Assembly: GCF_021129155.1 (NCBI RefSeq) | Contig: NZ_JAJOMC010000010.1 | Coordinates: 40,812-104,811 of the forward strand | Reading direction: 5' to 3' | Source: Arthrobacter sp. AK04 | GTDB taxonomy: Bacteria; Actinomycetota; Actinomycetes; Actinomycetales; Micrococcaceae | DNA: 64,000 bases | In this document: positions 58,555 through 64,000 of the stretch, piece by piece | How positions within the stretch are numbered: position 1 is the stretch's first letter | How the letters are laid out: each line of letters opens with the position of its first letter | Notes under the pieces: generated by a model | What the model was told of the DNA's origin: nothing | Databases searched by the model: none | The model's input: the letters and a program-made list of their open reading frames with translations, nothing else | Program-made: the position numbers and the translations under genes

Positions 58555-59901
58555 TTATTTGATTGCGATTGGTGCGTGGGCGAACTCTTCTGCCGCTATC
58601 TTCGCGTTTTTGATGATCCGTGCTCGCGCGACGAGGACAAGGGCGCCGGACAGCAGCGTGAAGGCGCTGGCGACGAGCATTCCGGGCTGAAGGCTTCCGG
58701 TCATGTCCTTGAAGTATCCGGAAATGTAGGGGGCAAAGAATCCGGCGAGGTTGCCGATGGAGTTGATGACCCCGATGCCGGCGGCAGCCGCTGTGCCCGT
58801 AAGGAATGTGGGCGGAATCTGCCAGAATACCGGAATCGAGCAGAAGACTCCGACTGCAGTGATGCAGATGCCGATCATGCTCAGCAGAGGCGAGCCGAGG
58901 ACCAGCGAAACGGCGAGGGCGGTTCCGCCGAGAAAGCAGGTAATGGCGACATGGACGAAGCGTGACTGCGTCTTGTCCGAGTGCCGGGACCAGGGAAGCA
59001 TGACGGCGGTGGCGACTGCATAAGGAATGGCGGTGATCAGGCCGATCTGGGTGAGGTCGAACTTCACGCCGTAGGTTGCCTGGAATCCGGAAACGATCTG
59101 CGGGAGGAAGAACCCTACGGCATAGACACCGTATGCAATTCCGAAGTAGATGAATCCCAGCATGAAGACACGTGGGCTGAAAGCCTTGCGGATCGAGTGC
59201 CCGTCGTGGGCTGCGTCCACTGCAGCGTCTTCGGCGGCAATTGTGGCTTCCAGCCGCAGAGCGTCGGCTTTGTCCAGCCATTTGGCCTTGCTGGGACGGT
59301 CGACAAGGACGAAGTATCCGACAACACCGGCGGCAACGGTGATCAAGCCCTCGATGAGGAACATGAAACGCCAGCCGACAAGTCCAAACACGCCGTCGCC
59401 GTACTGCATCATCATGGTCGAAATCGGCGATCCCAGCAGGAATGAGATCGGAGCCGCGATGTAGACGAAGGCTACGATGCGTGCCCGCTGTCCGCGGGGG
59501 AACCACATGCCAAGGAAGTAGATAATGCCGGGGAAGAAACCTGCCTCGGCGACGCCGAGCAGGAAGCGCAGGATATAGAAGCTGATGGGTCCTTGCACGA
59601 AGGCCATTGCGGCAGCGATAGCGCCCCAGGTCACCACGATCCGGGTGATCCAAATGCGGGCACCGAACTTGTCCAGCATGAATTGGCTGGGTACTTCAAA
59701 GAGGAAGTAGCCGATGAAAAATACGCCTGCGCCCAGTCCATACGCGGTGGCACTGAGCCCCAGGTCAACGTTCATGGTCAGTGCGGCGAAGCCTACGTTG
59801 ACCCGGTCTACGTAGCTGAGGAAATACAGAATCATCAGCATGGGAAGCAGTCGCACAGCGACCTTCTTCAAAACTGGTTTATCGATGTCGGCAATGGTCA
59901 T
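58555..59901 (-). CDS. MFS permease, anion:cation symporter (ACS) family
   Basis: The product has about 448 residues and starts at ATG 59901 with AGGAGG seven bases upstream. There are twelve membrane helices, with the ACS hallmark LPMLMILYFLSYVDRVNVGF in helix 1 and FNVDLG-type loop (AALTMNVDLGLSATAYGLGA), and FEVPSQFMLDKFGARIWITR in the loop before helix 4. This family imports hydroxy-acids such as sugar acids and tartrate-like anions, in keeping with the dehydratase downstream. It lies 76 bp from the osmC start and should be co-regulated by the IclR protein. Confidence 0.85.
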   Translation of the reverse strand: MTIADIDKPVLKKVAVRLLPMLMILYFLSYVDRVNVGFAALTMNVDLGLSATAYGLGAGVFFIGYFLFEVPSQFMLDKFGARIWITRIVVTWGAIAAAMAFVQGPISFYILRFLLGVAEAGFFPGIIYFLGMWFPRGQRARIVAFVYIAAPISFLLGSPISTMMMQYGDGVFGLVGWRFMFLIEGLITVAAGVVGYFVLVDRPSKAKWLDKADALRLEATIAAEDAAVDAAHDGHSIRKAFSPRVFMLGFIYFGIAYGVYAVGFFLPQIVSGFQATYGVKFDLTQIGLITAIPYAVATAVMLPWSRHSDKTQSRFVHVAITCFLGGTALAVSLVLGSPLLSMIGICITAVGVFCSIPVFWQIPPTFLTGTAAAAGIGVINSIGNLAGFFAPYISGYFKDMTGSLQPGMLVASAFTLLSGALVLVARARIIKNAKIAAEEFAHAPIAIK

Positions 59902-60126
59902 CGAGGTGCCTCCTACAACGTCAATGTTGTCTGTGAATGTGACAGTTTCGGTTTCCACCCAAGTGGAAGATTGGTAGTGCCGCCGGCAGCAGAGCGCGGG
60001 GACTCAAGCTCGTTTCAGTCAATCGGACGGGGCAAACCTGACCCGAACGGAGCCGTTTGCCTTACGCCTTTAGTGAACCAGCTCACGTAAGATGGAGTCA
60101 AGGAAAAGTTTCACTAGACGGGTTCC

Positions 60127-60145
60127 AGTTCCAAGCAACGGAACT
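60127..60145. promoter_or_regulatory. Operator candidate AGTTCC-N7-GGAAC, site 2
   Basis: AGTTCC-AAGCAAC-GGAACT has the same arms and seven-base spacing as site 1, and a further GGTTCC directly before it. It is about 226 bp upstream of the permease start. A second dyad TTTCCAC-CCAA-GTGGAAG is at about 59953-59970, between this site and the permease. The remaining 59902-60509 stretch holds no gene that I can support. Confidence 0.55.
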
Positions 60146-60509
60146 ATTACGAACGTCTGGTCCTGAGCCCCCTCTCCCTCCACACGTCCCGCGACTGGCC
60201 CCTACGACAGACACGGGACGCTACGGCAGAGACGTTTGAGACGTGGCGGGGATGCCGCGGGCACGGAACCTGCACAGCATTGGCTGAAGAGAAGGGCTGG
60301 CGGTTCGGACACCCAGGCGCAGAATGTCCGTGGCGGCTTCACGTCCTTTTGCGGGGTGTGCAAATCGCGCGGATCCGAGACGAATGCCGCATTGCCTGGC
60401 AGGGACGCGGCCAACCGTCGTTCTAAAGCAGAATCGGTAGATATACTGTAGCGAACCCTACAGAAACTGCAGACAGCATCAGTTTCGAGCCCCTCAAGGA
60501 GCGCACGAC

Positions 60510-61100
60510 ATGCCGGGAGGCCGCAAGCGCACGTTCGACGACCAGGACGCCCTGCGAACAGCCATGGAACTGTTTTGGCGCCAGGGGTACGAGGGCACCT
60601 CCATTGCCGACCTGACGCAGGCGCTGGGCATCAACCCGCCCAGCCTATACGCGGCTTTCGGCAGTAAGCGCGAATTGTTCGAAAGAACCCTGAACCGGTA
60701 CATGTGCGAACGAACCATTCAGCTGGAAGAGGCAATGACGCGTCCTACTGCTCACGAGGCCGTACTGGAACTCTTGACCGGCAGGGTCGAAGTATTCACC
60801 TCGCCCAGTCAGCCCGCTGGGTGTATGACAATCCAGGCAGGGTTAGCCTCTGGCGACCCACACCAGGAAATTGTCGATCTGCTGGCGGCTGCCCGCGAGG
60901 AGATGCGCCGATCGGTGCTACGGCGCTTCGATAAAGCCTTGGCAGAGGGCGATCTCCCTCCCGACACTGACTGCCGTGCCTTAGCGCGCTACGTAATGTC
61001 AGCCATATATGGGCTGAGTGTTGAGGCCGCCTCAGGGGCTCCGCGACAGGAACTTATGGCTGCTGCTGTCCTCGCGGCCGGGGTAGTGCCTAAAGCTTGA
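60510..61100 (+). CDS. TetR/AcrR-family transcriptional regulator
   Basis: The 196-residue protein has the N-terminal TetR HTH: RTFDDQDALRTAMELFWRQG, YEGTSIADLTQALGINPPSL and YAAFGSKRELFERTLNRYM, followed by a helical ligand domain (ARYVMSAIYGLSVEAASGAP, QELMAAAVLAAGVVPKA). CMTIQAGLASGD in the middle is typical of the YxaF/AcrR subgroup that reacts to electrophiles or oxidants through a Cys. It has AAGGAG 10 bases upstream and is divergent from the permease. Its target may be outside this window. Confidence 0.85.
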   Translation: MPGGRKRTFDDQDALRTAMELFWRQGYEGTSIADLTQALGINPPSLYAAFGSKRELFERTLNRYMCERTIQLEEAMTRPTAHEAVLELLTGRVEVFTSPSQPAGCMTIQAGLASGDPHQEIVDLLAAAREEMRRSVLRRFDKALAEGDLPPDTDCRALARYVMSAIYGLSVEAASGAPRQELMAAAVLAAGVVPKA

Positions 61101-61253
61101 CTTTTCCCACAGGGATACCCATGCCATCCCTCCCTGAGGGAGATCTGCGCACCCTTACGCTGAACTCAAAGTTCTGCTTCCGGCACGCAGTAAAAGTAAT
61201 CCGAACGCTCTGTTGCCTGGCGCCGTATACGGCAAGCCCCGAAGCACTTATTC

Positions 61254-61283
61254 TTGCCCCCCATTTACACAAAGTGTTAAAAT
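61254..61283 (+). promoter_or_regulatory. Candidate promoter of the YheO-like gene
   Basis: TTGCCC (61254-61259), 18-bp spacer, TAAAAT (61278-61283). An imperfect dyad TTTACAC-AAA-GTGTTAAA covers the -10 box and may be an operator. Confidence 0.5.
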
Positions 61284-61332
61284 CCTAAAATTGAGTGCAG
61301 TAGATTCAACAGCTTTCGGATGGAGTACGAGT

Positions 61333-62091
61333 ATGGGCAGTCAGGTGAGGGACACGGTGGCGCCAGCTCCAGAAGGTCTCCAAGGAATGGATGCTGAGTC
61401 CATCAACTGCGTCCTTGAACTTCTCGTGGAGCCCCTCCAGGCTTCTGTTCCCCAGCCGACGGAGGTTGTACTGCACGACTTGCAGCGAATCCCTGACACG
61501 GTCCGGGCCATTGCCGGAGTAGTGACCGGCCGGCGCATCGGCGATCCGCCCACAGACAAACTTCTGGAACGGGTTGCTGCCGGAGACCTCAGCCATGAGA
61601 TCGGGTACCGGTCTCAGTTGCCCGACGGGCGGATACTTCAGAGCACCACGATCATCTACTCCGACCGGGACGGTCGTGCCGCAGCAGCACTGTGCCTGAA
61701 CACAGACGTGTCAGCCTGGGTCACGTTGCGTGCAGCAATGGATCGTTTCGTCTTGGGCCACGAGGCGGCACCCGCGCAGACGCAGGCATCGCTGGCGGCC
61801 CACCGGTCCGCGTCATCGTCGGAACCGGTGAGCGGAAGTGAGTACTTTCCACACAGTGTTGAAGAGCTGAGCGGTCGCCTTGTTGATGCAGCGATTTCAA
61901 CTGTCGGGGTGCTGCCCGAGAAGATGCGCAAGGAACATAAGGTCCAGGTAGTGGCTGAACTTGACCGGCGTGGCTTCTTCCTGATCAAGCAAGCCGCGGA
62001 GACAGTTGCCGCCGCTCTGGGCGTTACCAGGTTCACGATCTACAACTATCTCAATGAAGTAAACGGATCGGCTGCCGAACAGAGCGCTTAA
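61333..62091 (+). CDS. YheO/DauR-type regulator with PAS-like domain
   Basis: The product has 252 residues, with GGAG eight bases before the ATG at 61333. The N-terminal YheO-like PAS domain is QPTEVVLHDLQRIPDTVRAI, AGVVTGRRIGDPPTDKLLER, YRSQLPDGRILQSTTIIYSD and AAALCLNTDVSAWVTLR. The C-terminal HTH reads RGFFLIKQAAETVAAALGVT, RFTIYNYLNEVNG. This family (DauR/YheO) represses amino-acid or D-amino-acid use. It could respond to the product of the desulfhydrase-like enzyme upstream. Its downstream end abuts the IS3 element. Confidence 0.8.
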   Translation: MGSQVRDTVAPAPEGLQGMDAESINCVLELLVEPLQASVPQPTEVVLHDLQRIPDTVRAIAGVVTGRRIGDPPTDKLLERVAAGDLSHEIGYRSQLPDGRILQSTTIIYSDRDGRAAAALCLNTDVSAWVTLRAAMDRFVLGHEAAPAQTQASLAAHRSASSSEPVSGSEYFPHSVEELSGRLVDAAISTVGVLPEKMRKEHKVQVVAELDRRGFFLIKQAAETVAAALGVTRFTIYNYLNEVNGSAAEQSA

Positions 62092-62169
62092 GCAAAGAAG
62101 GCCCGGGGCTCTGAACTGCTCCCCGAAAGTTGGACTGAAAATTCAGTTTGACTTACGGGGAGCAGTTTC

Positions 62170-62658
62170 ATGTTTAAGAGCAGTTCGTTGTCCGAAGAGG
62201 AGCGCGAAGCCGCGGTGGCGCTGTTCGAGCGCGGTTGGGGAACCAGGGCCGTAGCAACCCGTCTTGGGGTAGGCAGGAAAGCTGTCCTTCGGCTACACGA
62301 CAGATGGCGCGTGCGCGGCGATACTACTCTCGTGACCAAACCAGTGAAGCGGCTCTATTCGTTCGAGTTCAAACTCAACGCGGTGCAGCGATATATGGGC
62401 GGTGAGGACAGGATAGTTCTGGCTAAAGAACTCGAGCTTTCGTCGCCACACCTGATCACCGTCTGGGCTGGTCAGTACCGGGCGCAAGGCGAGGAAGGCC
62501 TCCGCCCGAAACCGAAAGGCCGGCCAAGGAAAAGTTTTGAGGCTTCCGTGAAGCCGGAACCGGAACTGGAGCGGCTGCGCCGCGAGAACGAACGCCTGCG
62601 TGCAGAGGTGGCCTTCCTGGGAAAAGTAAACGCCTTGAGGGACGGGGAACAGCGCTAA
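62170..62658 (+). CDS. IS3-family transposase OrfA
   Basis: The 162-residue protein has an HTH (EEREAAVALFERGWGTRAVA, TRLGVGRKAVLRLHDRWRV), a second HTH domain (LAKELELSSPHLITVWAGQY) and a leucine-zipper C-terminus (ELERLRRENERLRAEVAFLG). The slip sequence AAAAG lies at 62622-62626; a -1 shift there opens directly into OrfB through SKRLEGRGTALKV with no stop, giving the OrfAB fusion. The ATG overlaps the end of the left palindrome, which may control its translation. Confidence 0.9.
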   Translation: MFKSSSLSEEEREAAVALFERGWGTRAVATRLGVGRKAVLRLHDRWRVRGDTTLVTKPVKRLYSFEFKLNAVQRYMGGEDRIVLAKELELSSPHLITVWAGQYRAQGEEGLRPKPKGRPRKSFEASVKPEPELERLRRENERLRAEVAFLGKVNALRDGEQR

Positions 62659-62696
62659 AGGTTCGCGCTGTCATCGCTCTCAAGGCTGAACACCGG

Positions 62697-63509
62697 TTGG
62701 AAGTTCTCCTGGACGTAGCCGGGTTAGCCCGGTCCACGTTCTTTTACCACCAGTCCCGCCTCAAGGGGCCCGACCCACGGGCGTCCCTAAAGGCAGCTGT
62801 CACGGAGATTTTCACGAAGAACCATGGCCGGTACGGGCACCGCCGGGTACATATCGAGCTGCTCAAGCAAGGGTGGACGGTCGCCAAGAAGACCGTTCTG
62901 AAGCTCATGCGTTCACTCCGGCTCGTTTGCAAGGTCCGAAGCAGGAAGCGGTACAACTCCTACCAGGGCGAGCAGGGCATCGTGGCCCCGAACCTGCTGA
63001 AACGCCAGTTCGATGCGGATGCCCCGAACCAGAAGTGGGTCACCGATGTGACCGAGTTCAGCGTCGGTGACCGGAAGCTCTACCTCTCACCGATCATGGA
63101 TCTCTTTGACCGGCAGATCATCTCCTACACCATTGGCACCTCGCCAAACCTAGAGCTGGCTAATGCTTCCCTGTGCGGCGCCCTGGCGACCCTGGAAAAC
63201 GGCCAGAAACCGCTCGTGCACTCCGACCAGGGCTTCCAATATCAGCACAACTCCTGGCGCAAACTCCTGGAGGACGCCGGCGCAGTCCAATCGATGTCCC
63301 GCAAAGCCAACTGCTACGACAACGCCGTTATGGAAAACTTCTTCGGACACCTGAAGGAAGAGCTTTTCCACCGCGTCCGGTTCCTCAACACCGATGCGCT
63401 TGTAATAGCGCTGCATGACTACATCCGGTGGTACAACACCGAACGAATTTCCACGAAGCTCAAAGGTCTCAGCCCAGTGCAGTACCGCGCTAGTATCCTC
63501 GCGGCCTAA
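62697..63509 (+). CDS. IS3-family transposase OrfB (DDE integrase domain)
   Basis: The 270-residue frame starts at TTG 62697, although it is normally made as an OrfAB fusion from the -1 frame. The DDE triad is NQKWVTDVTEFSVGD (Asp), PLVHSDQGFQYQHN (Asp) and NAVMENFFGHLKEELF (Glu), with HGRYGHRRVHIELLKQ in the N-terminal domain. It ends IRWYNTERISTKLKGLSPVQ, the usual IS3 C-terminus. It appears intact, so the element may be active. Confidence 0.93.
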   Translation: MEVLLDVAGLARSTFFYHQSRLKGPDPRASLKAAVTEIFTKNHGRYGHRRVHIELLKQGWTVAKKTVLKLMRSLRLVCKVRSRKRYNSYQGEQGIVAPNLLKRQFDADAPNQKWVTDVTEFSVGDRKLYLSPIMDLFDRQIISYTIGTSPNLELANASLCGALATLENGQKPLVHSDQGFQYQHNSWRKLLEDAGAVQSMSRKANCYDNAVMENFFGHLKEELFHRVRFLNTDALVIALHDYIRWYNTERISTKLKGLSPVQYRASILAA

Positions 63510-63580
63510 GCCCCTCTACAATCGGCTCAAGGCAGTGACCTGCTAGTCACTGAAGACACGAAAGCCAGGGGTGCCACGAG

Positions 63581-63841
63581 TTGGGAAAGCAAAAGATCCT
63601 TGTTGCTTCACTCATTACCATTGCCATCGTCTTGGCTTTAGGACTTTTGTTGGGTTGGGAGTGGGGCGCTGGCGTTCTCATAGCGACGGGGGCCGGACTG
63701 GGCACTTGGGTTGGAGTCAGGTCAGGTAACAAGCGTGCTAAGGAGACCGACAAATATCGAGATCAGTGGTTGAACAAGAGAGCCAACCGTAGGGCACCTG
63801 GACATAAAGTGACGGAGCACTCCGACCCCGAAGCCCCGTAG
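63581..63841 (+). CDS. Small membrane protein between OrfB and the distal repeat
   Basis: The 86-residue product (start TTG 63581, or an ATG not seen) has one or two hydrophobic helices: ILVASLITIAIVLALGLLLG and AGVLIATGAGLGTWVGVRSG, then a basic tail (NKRAKETDKYRDQWLNKRAN). It looks like a small anchored protein of unknown role. It is followed by a strong terminator and lies inside the span of the IS3 inverted repeats. It may be cargo or flanking host DNA. Confidence 0.45.
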   Translation: MGKQKILVASLITIAIVLALGLLLGWEWGAGVLIATGAGLGTWVGVRSGNKRAKETDKYRDQWLNKRANRRAPGHKVTEHSDPEAP

Positions 63842-63890
63842 CTAGGCTCCGCCTCCACGGTCCCTAAAAGCCGCGTGAGATGTCTACACA

Positions 63891-63925
63891 GAAAGGCTCC
63901 GTCCCAAGCTGGGACGGAGCCTTTC
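63891..63925 (+). terminator. Strong terminator after the small membrane-protein gene
   Basis: GAAAGGCTCCGTCCC and GGGACGGAGCCTTTC form a perfect 15-bp stem with an AAGCT loop and T-rich end (CTTTCTC). Confidence 0.85.
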
Positions 63926-64000
63926 TCAAAAGAGCCTATCGCTGGCCGCTAAAGTAGAATTCTCGCACATTCGCGAGTCCAACTTTCGGGGACCAGTTCA

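Larger units (their letters stand above)
62112..64000 (+). mobile_element. IS3-family element, reaching the window edge
   Basis: The left inverted repeat TGAACTGCTCCCCGAAAGTT+GGACT (62112-62136) matches the reverse complement of 63976-64000, with one mismatch in 25. Inside are orfA, orfB with a -1 frameshift, then 490 bp that normal IS3 elements do not have, containing a small gene and a terminator. The left end is itself palindromic to 62170. If the right repeat is truly the partner, the element is at least 1889 bp with cargo; if not, the right repeat belongs to a second element outside the window. Confidence 0.7.

Overview
The window reads as a mosaic accessory replicon or genomic island from a high-GC Gram-positive actinobacterium, most likely a member of the Micrococcaceae (Arthrobacter and relatives). 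This is inferred from codon usage and from the families present: an SCO6880-type conjugation protein, DUF4192, a LigC-type ligase, an actinobacterial LexA box and IclR-controlled catabolic genes. It carries plasmid replication, partition and mobilisation genes, but also two tRNA genes (Ala-GGC and Leu-GAG). It could be a large plasmid, a chromid or an integrated element; the window alone does not decide.

Layout. 1-7.4 kb: two facing blocks of conjugation-type genes (SCO6880-like protein, TrbL/VirB6-like channel, pilin-like peptide, CHAP/transglycosylase hydrolase, lipoprotein, ParA-like ATPase). 7.5-11.1 kb: an archaeo-eukaryotic-primase-type Rep, a 640-bp AT-richer repeat field with TGATAGC-type motifs, and a parA/small-partner operon flanked by the same motif. 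11.1-14.5 kb: a ligase gene fragment, hypothetical genes, a GIY-YIG protein and tRNA-Ala. 14.9-19.5 kb: a complete IS21-type transposon with three passenger genes and a 6-bp target duplication, inserted in a gene that becomes open again when the element is removed on paper. 19.7-29.1 kb: small genes, a frameshifted PIN-domain gene, and a PLD-helicase/MmeI-like methyltransferase pair that looks like a restriction-type defence module. 29.2-31.6 kb: tRNA-Leu, a two-gene unit under a likely SOS box, and an ATP-dependent DNA ligase. 31.7-37.8 kb: plasmid genes of unknown role, DUF4192 and a ParB-like protein, three of them preceded by near-identical ~365-bp leaders. 38-41 kb: a mobilisation operon (MobC-like, relaxase, coiled-coil protein). 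41.2-44.3 kb: a membrane protein, a VWA/OmpA-like lipoprotein and a HicA-like peptide.

44.5-49.35 kb holds the most intriguing locus: a tight four-gene operon of a winged-helix sensor/regulator, a NadM-like nucleotidyltransferase, a rifampin-phosphotransferase-like dikinase without the PEP TIM barrel, and a PpaC-like DHH phosphoesterase. Together they could make or consume a phosphorylated or nucleotidylated small molecule. I know of no named system with this composition.

49.4-62.1 kb: an HTH gene with paired operators, a decayed MFS gene, thioredoxin, two OsmC proteins, and a catabolic cluster (MFS permease, 2-hydroxyacid dehydrogenase, enolase-superfamily dehydratase, IclR regulator, D-cysteine-desulfhydrase-like PLP enzyme) with two matching AGTTCC-N7-GGAAC operator candidates, then TetR- and YheO-type regulators. 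62.1-64 kb: an IS3-family element reaching the window edge, with an unusual extra small membrane-protein gene before the distal inverted repeat; a stand-alone copy of its palindromic left end lies at 41.15 kb.
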